This document shows positions 1 through 6,895 of a stretch of 64,000 nucleotides of DNA, one piece after another. The translations under genes and the position numbers were made by a program. Source of the DNA: Alphaproteobacteria bacterium (GTDB lineage Bacteria > Pseudomonadota > Alphaproteobacteria > UBA6615); NCBI GenBank assembly GCA_021774445.1, contig JAJFJA010000031.1:62001-126000 (forward strand), in the 5' to 3' direction. Position 1 is the stretch's first letter. Every line of letters starts with the position of its first letter. Below the pieces are notes generated by a model, which saw only the letters and a list, made by a program, of their open reading frames with translations, had not been told where the DNA came from and made no database searches.

Positions 1-1229
1 AAGTTCCGATCTACGAGCCCGGCCTCACTTCCCTGGTCCGCAACAATGCGGCCGGCGGCCGACTGACCTTCACCACCGACTTGGCCACCGCTGTCGCCGA
101 AGCGGACGCGGTTTTTATTGCCGTTGGTACCCCGTCCCGCCGTGGCGACGGCCATGCTGATCTCTCCTATGTGTTTGACGCCGCACGCGAAATCGCTGCG
201 GCTCTCGACGGCTACACCATCGTCGTCACCAAATCCACGGTTCCGGTCGGCAGCAGCCGGGAGGTTGAGCGCATTATCCGCGAGGCGCGGCCGGACGCCG
301 ATTTCGATGTCGTCTCGAATCCGGAATTCCTCCGCGAGGGGTCGGCCATCAGCGATTTCATGCGCCCCGACCGCGTTGTTATCGGCGCTGACGGGGAGCG
401 CGCGCGCGAGCAGATGCGCCAGCTGTATCGACCCCTGTTTCTGATCGAAACGCCGATGATCTTCACGGCCCTCGAGACGTCGGAGGTCATCAAATACGCT
501 GCCAATTCGTTCCTCGCGACCAAGATCACATTCATCAACGAATTTGCCGACTTATGCGAAAAAGTCGGCGCCGACATCCAGGACGTCGCCAAGGGTATCG
601 GCCTCGACGGTCGCATCGGCGGCAAGTACCTGCATGCCGGTCCCGGATTTGGTGGCTCATGTTTCCCCAAGGATACCTTGGCGGTGGTGCGCTCAGCATC
701 GGATGCCGGCTCGCCCCTCACCATTGTCGAGCGAGTCGTTCAGGTAAATGAGCAACGCAAAGATCGCATGGCGGAGAAGATCATCGCCGCCTGTGGTGGA
801 TCCGTGGAAGGCAAGACGATCGCCGTGCTTGGCGTCACTTTCAAGCCCAACACCGACGACATGCGTGACTCGCCGAGCCTGGCGATCATTCCTCACTTGC
901 AGAAAAGCGGGGCCGTGGTACGCGCGTTCGATCCTGCCGGCATGGCCGAGGCCAGCACCATGTTGCCGGGCGTTGAGTGGGCCGCCGACGCGTTCACCGC
1001 CATGACCGGCGCTGACGCCCTGGCGATCCTAACCGAGTGGAATGAGTTCCGTGCCCTCGATCTGACCCGGGTCAAGGCGGCGCTGCGCGCCCCGGTCCTG
1101 ATCGATCTTCGCAATATCTATCAGCCTCAGGAAATGGCGGCGAAAGGCTTCTATTACACCAGCATCGGGCGACCGGCCGTGCGCCCGGCGAACGAGAGTG
1201 TGACGCCGGTACGGACGGCCAGCCGATGA
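1..1229 (+). CDS. ugd: UDP-glucose 6-dehydrogenase (5' end outside window)
   Basis: Oxidises UDP-glucose to UDP-glucuronate in the cytoplasm in two NAD-dependent steps, feeding polysaccharide and lipid glycosylation. The reading frame is open from base 3, so the N-terminal Rossmann segment lies before the window. Visible motifs are IAVGTPS and TKSTVPVG of the NAD domain, the substrate-loop SNPEFLREG, the central helix with KYAANSFLATKI, and the catalytic-cysteine segment GPGFGGSCFPKDT, followed by the C-terminal UDP-binding domain with GVTFKPNTDDMRDSPS. Its stop overlaps the ATG of the next gene by 4 bases, so the two are probably co-translated and supply nucleotide-sugar precursors together. 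Confidence 0.95.
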   Translation, partial: VPIYEPGLTSLVRNNAAGGRLTFTTDLATAVAEADAVFIAVGTPSRRGDGHADLSYVFDAAREIAAALDGYTIVVTKSTVPVGSSREVERIIREARPDADFDVVSNPEFLREGSAISDFMRPDRVVIGADGERAREQMRQLYRPLFLIETPMIFTALETSEVIKYAANSFLATKITFINEFADLCEKVGADIQDVAKGIGLDGRIGGKYLHAGPGFGGSCFPKDTLAVVRSASDAGSPLTIVERVVQVNEQRKDRMAEKIIAACGGSVEGKTIAVLGVTFKPNTDDMRDSPSLAIIPHLQKSGAVVRAFDPAGMAEASTMLPGVEWAADAFTAMTGADALAILTEWNEFRALDLTRVKAALRAPVLIDLRNIYQPQEMAAKGFYYTSIGRPAVRPANESVTPVRTASR

Positions 1230-2620
1230 CCATGCAACCGCACGATTTCGACGGTACGATTCTGCGCGAATACGACGTTCGCGGCATTGTCGGCGACACG
1301 CTTGCCCCAGCCGATGCGCGCGCTCTCGGCGCTGCTTTTGGGACATGCGCTGTGCAGGCCGGCGCGACGACGGTTGCGGTTGGCTACGATGGTCGGCTGT
1401 CTTCGCCGGCCCTCGAAGCGGCTCTGGTGGAGGGGTTGCGAGGCTGCGGGCTCGCCGTGCGGCGCGTCGGCGTCGGCCCTACCCCTATGCTGTCCTTCGC
1501 CACCAAGCATCTGCCGACGGATGCAGGTGTGATGGTAACGGGCAGCCACAACCCGCCGGATTATAACGGTTTTAAGATGACCCTGCTGGGCCGACCCTTC
1601 TTTGGTCCGGACATCCCACGCATGGCCGAGATTGCGCGCTCGGGAACCTACGCCAACGGCACCGGCGAAGTCACCGACCATGACATCCGTGAAGCCTACG
1701 TCGACCGCCTGGCCAGTGAGTACAAGCCCGCCAAACCGCTCACTGTCGCCTGGGACCCGGGCAATGGCTCCGGCTCGGAGATTCTTGGCCGCCTCTGTCA
1801 GCGCTTGCCGGGTCGTCACCTCATCATCAATGGTGAGATCGATGGCACCTTTCCCAATCACCACCCCGACCCCACCGTCGCCGAAAACTTGGTCCAACTT
1901 CAGGAGCATGTCGCGGCCAACAATTGCGACGTTGGTATTGCCCTCGACGGCGATGCCGACCGCGTTGGTGTTATCGACGGCAAAGGGCGCATTCTCTGGG
2001 CCGATCAGCTCATGATGCTGTTTGCCGAGGATGTCTTGATGGACCAGCCCGGCGCCACCATCATTTCCGATGTCAAATCCAGCCAAGTTCTGTTCGACGA
2101 GATTGCCCGCCTCGGCGGAAAGCCGATCATGTGGAATACCGGCCACTCCGTCATTAAGGCGAAAATGGTCGAGGAGAAATCTCCTTTGGCCGGCGAGATG
2201 AGCGGCCATATTTTCTTCTCTGACCGCTATTACGGCTTCGACGACGCGCTCTATGCCGGCGTCCGTCTGCTCTCGTTCCTCGACCGTCGCGGCGTGCCCT
2301 TGACCGAGCTGTACGACGCCATCCCCCCGGCCGTGAATACACCGGAGCTTCGCTTCCCATGTTCCGAAGCGCGAAAGTTCGAGGTTGTGAAGGAACTGCA
2401 GGCCCGTCTTGCGGCGACCGGCGCCGACGTCATCACCATCGACGGTGTCCGCGTCAAGACCGCGGACGGCTGGTGGTTGCTGCGGGCGTCGAACACCCAA
2501 GATGTTCTGGTCGCCCGCTGCGAAGCCGCCAATGCGGCCGGCTTGACCCGCCTCAAGGCGCAGATCCAAGATCAGCTTGCGCAGAGCGGTATTGCAGCGC
2601 CGGCCGATCTGCTTGCCTGA
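1226..2620 (+). CDS. phosphomannomutase/phosphoglucomutase
   Basis: Alpha-D-phosphohexomutase of 464 residues that interconverts hexose 6-phosphate and 1-phosphate, giving mannose-1-P or glucose-1-P for exopolysaccharide and LPS. The phosphoserine loop TGSHNPPDYNG (Ser at about 107) and the metal-binding loop DGDADR (about residue 237) are intact. The sugar-binding GEMSGHIFF and the C-terminal phosphate-binding loop RASNT are also present, and the length is normal for the AlgC/PgmG type. The ATG start overlaps the ugd stop (ATGA). Substrate preference cannot be read from sequence, so I give no symbol. Confidence 0.93.
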   Translation: MTMQPHDFDGTILREYDVRGIVGDTLAPADARALGAAFGTCAVQAGATTVAVGYDGRLSSPALEAALVEGLRGCGLAVRRVGVGPTPMLSFATKHLPTDAGVMVTGSHNPPDYNGFKMTLLGRPFFGPDIPRMAEIARSGTYANGTGEVTDHDIREAYVDRLASEYKPAKPLTVAWDPGNGSGSEILGRLCQRLPGRHLIINGEIDGTFPNHHPDPTVAENLVQLQEHVAANNCDVGIALDGDADRVGVIDGKGRILWADQLMMLFAEDVLMDQPGATIISDVKSSQVLFDEIARLGGKPIMWNTGHSVIKAKMVEEKSPLAGEMSGHIFFSDRYYGFDDALYAGVRLLSFLDRRGVPLTELYDAIPPAVNTPELRFPCSEARKFEVVKELQARLAATGADVITIDGVRVKTADGWWLLRASNTQDVLVARCEAANAAGLTRLKAQIQDQLAQSGIAAPADLLA

Positions 2621-2631
2621 GGAGCCGTCTG

Positions 2632-3366
2632 ATGGCCGTCGATCCCGTGCCTGACCTGCTCGCCACTCTGAATCGCCAGATGCCCATTGCGCCCGATACC
2701 TACGATCTCGGTGGGCGTACCCCTGGGCTGGTGATTGTCGATGAGGTGAACGGGTTTGCCACCGTGGGCGCCGGTAACTTGGCCCCGCCGAGCCCCAATC
2801 GACAGGTCAGCCGGATGATCGCGGAGACTGACCGGCTGGCCCGCGCCTTCGTCGATTCATCTCGGCCGCTGCTGGCCTTCCTTGATACCCACGAGCCCGG
2901 CAAGCCGGAACCCCCTTATCCACCCCACTGCGAGGCCGGGACCGGTGAAGAGGAACTTGTCGCCGAACTCGCCTGGCTTGCCGAGTGTGCCGCCGCGACG
3001 CTGGTCCGCAAGGATTGCATCAACGGCTTCATCGGCGCCATTCGGCCGGACGGCAGCAATGCCGTCGTCGACTGGGTGAACGACCACCGACTCGACAGCC
3101 TGGTAGCGGTCGGCATCTGCACCGATATTTGTGTCATGGATTTTGTGCTGACCCTGCTGTCCGCCCGCAATCACGGGCTCATGCCGAGCCTGCAGGATAT
3201 TGTCGTTTATGAGCCGGGCTGCGCGACTTACGATCTCCCCGCTGGTGCAACGGCAAGTTTGGACCTACCCGCCACCGCGGCTCACCCGCAAGAGGCAACG
3301 CATCATCTCGGCCTCTACTTTATGGCCTCGCGCGGCGCCATCCTGGCGGACGGCTTGGCTGGATGA
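2632..3366 (+). CDS. nicotinamidase-like cysteine hydrolase (isochorismatase fold)
   Basis: Isochorismatase-fold hydrolase of 244 residues. Candidate catalytic triad: Asp37 (VIVDEVNGF), Lys127 (VRKDCINGF) and Cys167 (GICTDICV). The run DEVNGFATVGAGNLAP, PYPPHCEAGT and SARNHG strongly recalls, from memory, the plant-type nicotinamidases that deamidate nicotinamide in NAD salvage, rather than Escherichia coli PncA. A longer frame runs back into the mutase gene, but the ATG at 2632 has an upstream GGAG and starts 11 bases after the mutase stop. Other isochorismatase-family amide substrates are possible. Confidence 0.8.
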   Translation: MAVDPVPDLLATLNRQMPIAPDTYDLGGRTPGLVIVDEVNGFATVGAGNLAPPSPNRQVSRMIAETDRLARAFVDSSRPLLAFLDTHEPGKPEPPYPPHCEAGTGEEELVAELAWLAECAAATLVRKDCINGFIGAIRPDGSNAVVDWVNDHRLDSLVAVGICTDICVMDFVLTLLSARNHGLMPSLQDIVVYEPGCATYDLPAGATASLDLPATAAHPQEATHHLGLYFMASRGAILADGLAG

Positions 3367-3378
3367 TGATGATGGCTA

Positions 3379-3396
3379 TCGGCTGAGCTCAGCCGA
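3379..3396. terminator. perfect 18-bp palindrome between convergent genes
   Basis: TCGGCTGAGCTCAGCCGA is a perfect inverted repeat in the 38-bp gap between the nicotinamidase-like gene and the carboxypeptidase gene, whose 3' ends face each other. It can fold into a short hairpin on either transcript. There is no T tract on either side, so a bidirectional terminator is only an inference from position. Confidence 0.35.
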
Positions 3397-3404
3397 CGAG
3401 CTTG

Positions 3405-4685
3405 CTAGCTGCGTCTCAGACCCAGCCGAATGCCGCCTTCCGGCGTCACCAGCGCGCAATCGCCGCCGCGATCTTGTAAGGCGCCGCAGGAACTCTGCGC
3501 GTCGCCGCGCGTGACCCCCATGAGCCGCGCCCGATAGAGCGTGCGCCCGCTCTTATTCACCGCTTGAATCTCGATTGACGCGTTGAGGGCCGGCAACTTG
3601 TCGGCGGCGATATCCGCCGCCCGCCTCGCTTGCGCGAATTTCGCGAACGCGCCGACCTGGATGCCCCAGGCCCCCGGCTCGGACAGGATCGCACTGGCCG
3701 GGGTTTTGCTCGGGTCGACAATCACACTGACCTGTTTCTGCGCCACTTGCGCATCACGCGTCAGCGCAGCGGGCTTCGGTACCGGTCGCGCCGCCGCCGT
3801 CGACGGTATGGTCCGAATGCGCTTGAAGGATCGCTCGAGCAGCGAAACCATGTGCCGGTCTCGTGATCGTGCCGTCTTGCCGCCGAACACCACGCCGATT
3901 AGGCGTCGGCCGTCCCGCTCTACGGACGTCACCAGATTGAACCCGGACGCCCGCGTGTAACCGGTCTTGATACCGTCCGCGCCATCCTTCAACAGATTGT
4001 TGTGGGTCCGGTAGGTACGCCCGTTATAGGCGAAGGACGGCTCCGAGAATGCTTGGTAGCGCCCCGGGAAATCTTCCAATAAGGCCCGGGCCAGTACCGA
4101 CATGTCATGAGCGGTGCTGAGCTGTGCACGGTTGGGCAAGCCGGAGGCATTGCGAAACGTCGTTCGCTTCATGCCCAAATCGCGCGCTTTTTTGGTCATC
4201 ATCTGCGCGAACTTGACCTCGGTTCCACCGACGGCCTCGGCTGCCACGGTGGCGACGTCATTGGCCGACTTCACCACCAGGGCGCCGATGACATCGCGCA
4301 CGGCAATTGTCGATCCAGCCTTCAGCCCAAGCCGCGAGGGCGCCTGTCCAGCCGCGCGTCTCGACACTTTCAATCTACTGTCCAACGTCAGGTCACCCTT
4401 CTCGAGCGCCTCGAACAGCAAATACAACGTCATCATTTTGGTTAAGGAAGCAGGATAGTTGCGCGTGTCAGAATTGGTCGAATGCAGCACCTGTCCGGTA
4501 TCGGCATCGACGACGATGGAGGCGTATTTTGCCGCCGCCGGCGCGCTGCCGACCAACGATACCAGGACCAGCCCCAACGCACCGAGAACGCACTGCAAGC
4601 CTCGTGATACCGCGCGCCGCCAAAGTCCCCCGACCCTGGCCGCATCTTGCTGTCGATCTAGCCTTCTCAAGTCCAGCCCATTCAT
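3405..4685 (-). CDS. D-alanyl-D-alanine carboxypeptidase with C-terminal SPOR domain
   Basis: Low-molecular-weight penicillin-binding protein (peptidase S11, 426 residues) that trims the terminal D-Ala of peptidoglycan peptides in the periplasm. The active-site triad is complete: SLTK (Ser80, Lys83), SAN (140-142) and KTG (240-242). A hydrophobic segment at about 30-50 followed by APAAAK is a signal peptide. Residues 337-415 (GAWGIQVGAF onward) form a SPOR domain, which binds denuded septal glycan in other bacteria. The frame extends 42 codons further upstream, but Met at 4685 gives a normal signal peptide. It lies divergent from a small lipoprotein gene. Confidence 0.93.
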   Translation of the reverse strand: MNGLDLRRLDRQQDAARVGGLWRRAVSRGLQCVLGALGLVLVSLVGSAPAAAKYASIVVDADTGQVLHSTNSDTRNYPASLTKMMTLYLLFEALEKGDLTLDSRLKVSRRAAGQAPSRLGLKAGSTIAVRDVIGALVVKSANDVATVAAEAVGGTEVKFAQMMTKKARDLGMKRTTFRNASGLPNRAQLSTAHDMSVLARALLEDFPGRYQAFSEPSFAYNGRTYRTHNNLLKDGADGIKTGYTRASGFNLVTSVERDGRRLIGVVFGGKTARSRDRHMVSLLERSFKRIRTIPSTAAARPVPKPAALTRDAQVAQKQVSVIVDPSKTPASAILSEPGAWGIQVGAFAKFAQARRAADIAADKLPALNASIEIQAVNKSGRTLYRARLMGVTRGDAQSSCGALQDRGGDCALVTPEGGIRLGLRRS

Positions 4686-4758
4686 CTTGTATCGAACCAA
4701 CGACTCGGTACGGATTCTAGTGAAAATGACCTTTTTATGTCCATACACTTGTTGCGTT

Positions 4759-4821
4759 AATACTCGATTAATCAAGAAAAAAAGTTGGACAAGATGGGAT
4801 ACTGGGCGCATGTCGAGTATT
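4759..4821. repeat. 9-bp inverted repeat pair in divergent intergenic region
   Basis: AATACTCGA (4759-4767) and its exact reverse complement TCGAGTATT (4813-4821) lie 45 bases apart in the AT-rich region between the carboxypeptidase and lipoprotein genes. They could be two half-operators or a looped element. No known regulator motif is recognised. Confidence 0.3.
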
Positions 4822-4911
4822 CAGCCCGAATAATGTTAGAATCTATTGACATTTCCATTGCCAACCCTGCGTCCCGACCACCGAATCAGCCAATGGAGAG
4901 CATCTGAAGTA

Positions 4912-5592
4912 ATGAGAAAACGACTCGGCACGGTCTCGCTCTGCGCCGGCCTCGGGATGGTCCTGGCTGCCTGTGCGGCAAGCGGACCCGTCGATAACGC
5001 CGTCGGACGTAGCCTGAGCTGGTTTAGCTATGCCGCCGGGGCCGATATCAAGGCCACCTGCGGCCCGAATAGCCCTGACCGCTATCGTTGGGTCTACAAC
5101 GGCATCTATGACCGACAGATCCGCACCTATGATCTGGGTACGCGCCCCGATGGTTCCGCTGAGCTGGTTGCTCGTGCCCGCGGCGTGAGCGGCAATCTGC
5201 GCCAACTAAGCCCGGCACAACCTCTCGGCCCCTGGGACCTGAGCCGCGATACGTCTTCGGTCGCCGCCGCCGACATTAACCAGCTTCTGGCCGCACTATC
5301 ACAGGATCGTGACGGCGCCCCACCCGCGGCAGGCCAACGCTTGGCCAGCTCCGAATTCTACTGGTTGGTGACGGCCTGCGAATCCGGCCGCTTTGCCATG
5401 GCGGCCTTTCGCGACGCCAAGACGCCGCACGCGCAGTTGGCGTTTCCGGCTTTGCTGTTGGTCCAAGACCGCACCGGCGTGCCCTTTCGCCCAGCCCGCA
5501 GGATTGAGGGTCAGCAGGGCGGGGACGGGGAGTTTCAGCTCCATATAAACCGTACCGGGGACGGCCTTGTCGGAACCATAGTGGCGTTCTAA
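4912..5592 (+). CDS. hypothetical lipoprotein
   Basis: Protein of 226 residues with an N-terminal lipoprotein signal: MRKR, a hydrophobic stretch and the lipobox VLAAC, so the mature protein is probably lipid-anchored in the envelope. The rest has no domain I recognise. It contains a W-containing beta-rich segment (RYRWVYNGIYDRQIRTYDL) and two further cysteines, in ATCGPN and ACESGR, that could pair. The frame starts earlier at 4846, but only the ATG at 4912 places the signal peptide at the N-terminus. It has its own upstream region and points away from the carboxypeptidase. Function unknown. Confidence 0.8.
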   Translation: MRKRLGTVSLCAGLGMVLAACAASGPVDNAVGRSLSWFSYAAGADIKATCGPNSPDRYRWVYNGIYDRQIRTYDLGTRPDGSAELVARARGVSGNLRQLSPAQPLGPWDLSRDTSSVAAADINQLLAALSQDRDGAPPAAGQRLASSEFYWLVTACESGRFAMAAFRDAKTPHAQLAFPALLLVQDRTGVPFRPARRIEGQQGGDGEFQLHINRTGDGLVGTIVAF

Positions 5593-5691
5593 GCCCCGGA
5601 AAACCTGCGCTCTTGTGCATCGCGAGATTTTTTATGGTGCAGCGCACAAAATTTTCTTGACAGCGGTAACTAGAGGGGCCAAATAGTGGCG

Positions 5692-5706
5692 TGTTGCAGT
5701 GCAACA
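5692..5706. promoter_or_regulatory. 15-bp palindrome upstream of phasin, candidate PhaR operator
   Basis: TGTTGCAGTGCAACA is a perfect palindrome centred 85 bases before the phasin start and about 30 bases after a TTGACA -35-like hexamer (5657-5662). PhaR, the polyhydroxyalkanoate regulator, binds TGC/GCA-rich palindromes before phasin genes in other alphaproteobacteria. Assignment to PhaR is inferred from that and from position. Confidence 0.45.
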
Positions 5707-5783
5707 TAAGGCTTAACCCGGCACCGCGAGCTCCGACTACCGCCAGCACGCATGCCGATGACTTTTGACTGGGAGTAAGACAA

Positions 5784-6293
5784 ATGACCGTTAGCAAGAA
5801 AACCGCTGGCAAAGGCACGGCTCGGCCGGCCGGCGCCGCAGAGGCTGAGTTTGAGTATGCTGCCGAGCAGGCGGCCAAGGGCTACGAGCAGGTCGCCACG
5901 ATGACCCGCGAGGGCTTGGAGCAGGTCAGTGCCGCCGCCATTAACGGCTATGAGGGCGTCGCTGAGTTCAACAAAGAGCTTACCGAGGCCTTTCAGGCGT
6001 CGTCCAACGAACTTACCCGCACGGTCGAGGAGACCACCCGGGCGATGACCGATTACGCCAAGACGTCCCTCGAAGACAGCATGTCGGCCGCGAATCGTAT
6101 GTTCGGTGCCAAGAGCGTTCAGGATTTCATGAATGTCCAGGCCGATTGGGCCCGGACCAGCTTTGAGCGTTTTGCGGCAGAAAGCGCCAAGATGCAGGAG
6201 CGCTCCGCGCAGGCCGCGTCGGCCGCGGTTGCGCCACTGAATGCGGGCGCCACCGCTGCATTTGAGAAGTTCAGCAAGCCGCTCGCGCGGTAA
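5784..6293 (+). CDS. phasin family protein
   Basis: Small amphipathic helical protein (169 residues) of the phasin family, which coats polyhydroxyalkanoate granules and controls their number and size. The N-terminus is Lys/Ala-rich. The body is a long helix with heptad-like Ala/Phe/Glu spacing, for example GYEQVATMTREGLEQVSAA and the family-typical FQASSNELTR, and VQDFMNVQADWARTSFERF near the C-terminus. A GGGAG ribosome-binding site precedes the ATG. The gene is a single transcription unit with a palindrome upstream and a strong terminator just downstream. No PHA synthase is in the window. Confidence 0.9.
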   Translation: MTVSKKTAGKGTARPAGAAEAEFEYAAEQAAKGYEQVATMTREGLEQVSAAAINGYEGVAEFNKELTEAFQASSNELTRTVEETTRAMTDYAKTSLEDSMSAANRMFGAKSVQDFMNVQADWARTSFERFAAESAKMQERSAQAASAAVAPLNAGATAAFEKFSKPLAR

Positions 6294-6330
6294 GCTAGAG
6301 AGCAATTCGCCGAAATTATTGCGGCGCTTC

Positions 6331-6362
6331 AAGCCCGGCGAGGGTCTCGCCGGGCTTTTTTT
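6331..6362 (+). terminator. Rho-independent terminator after phasin
   Basis: A perfect 12-bp stem (AAGCCCGGCGAG at 6331-6342, CTCGCCGGGCTT at 6346-6357) with a GGT loop runs into a tract of seven T. This is the clearest intrinsic terminator in the window and ends the phasin transcript 38 bases after its stop. Confidence 0.93.
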
Positions 6363-6543
6363 GTGCCTGGGTTGTTTTTGCCGGCCCCGGCCTGTTGTAT
6401 GGAAAGCGGTAAGGGTCTTGAGGTAGAGCTTGATCGTTCCGGATAATCACACATCTGTCATGCAACAAGAGCTTTCACCAATGCAGTCCGATCCAATATC
6501 ATTTCATGGGTCGAGGTGTCCGATGTTCGCGCGTGTCAGGCTC

Positions 6544-6879
6544 ATGAGCAACGACCACGATAGTGACGGCGATGGCAACGGCAAGGGACAGACGGGAGTT
6601 GTCACCCGCGCCAAGCCAAAGACCAAGAAGCCGTCGATGTACAAGGTGTTGATGTTGAATGACGACTACACGCCAATGGAGTTTGTCGTTCAGGTTCTAC
6701 AACGCTTCTTCAACATGCCGAATGAGGAGGCCGTTCGGATAATGTTGCATGTACATCAGCGTGGCGTCGGCATCTGCGGTGTGTTTACCTATGAGGTGGC
6801 TGAGACCAAGGTCACGCAGGTGATAGACTTCGCGCGAAAGAACCAACACCCTTTGCAGTGCACTCTGGAAAAGGAGTAG
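6544..6879 (+). CDS. clpS: ATP-dependent Clp protease adaptor ClpS
   Basis: Adaptor that binds N-degron substrates and delivers them to ClpA-ClpP. The conserved core is present: [24 protein letters not shown], the MLHVHQRG helix, and [13 protein letters not shown]. Together these form the N-end-residue pocket and the ClpA N-domain contact. The frame stays open back to a TTG at 6430, but the ATG at 6544 gives the usual length (111 residues) with a short acidic, flexible N-terminal tail. It lies 16 bases before clpA, as in most proteobacteria. Aat, which creates N-degrons, is encoded about 11 kb away. Confidence 0.95.
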   Translation: MSNDHDSDGDGNGKGQTGVVTRAKPKTKKPSMYKVLMLNDDYTPMEFVVQVLQRFFNMPNEEAVRIMLHVHQRGVGICGVFTYEVAETKVTQVIDFARKNQHPLQCTLEKE

Positions 6880-6895
6880 GCGGGACGCCGTGGGT

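Noticed and set aside
1154..2569. 471-codon open frame on the minus strand opposite the phosphomannomutase gene
   Set aside because: It mirrors a fully motif-supported gene on the plus strand; long antisense frames are common in GC-rich DNA and its translation shows no recognisable domain.
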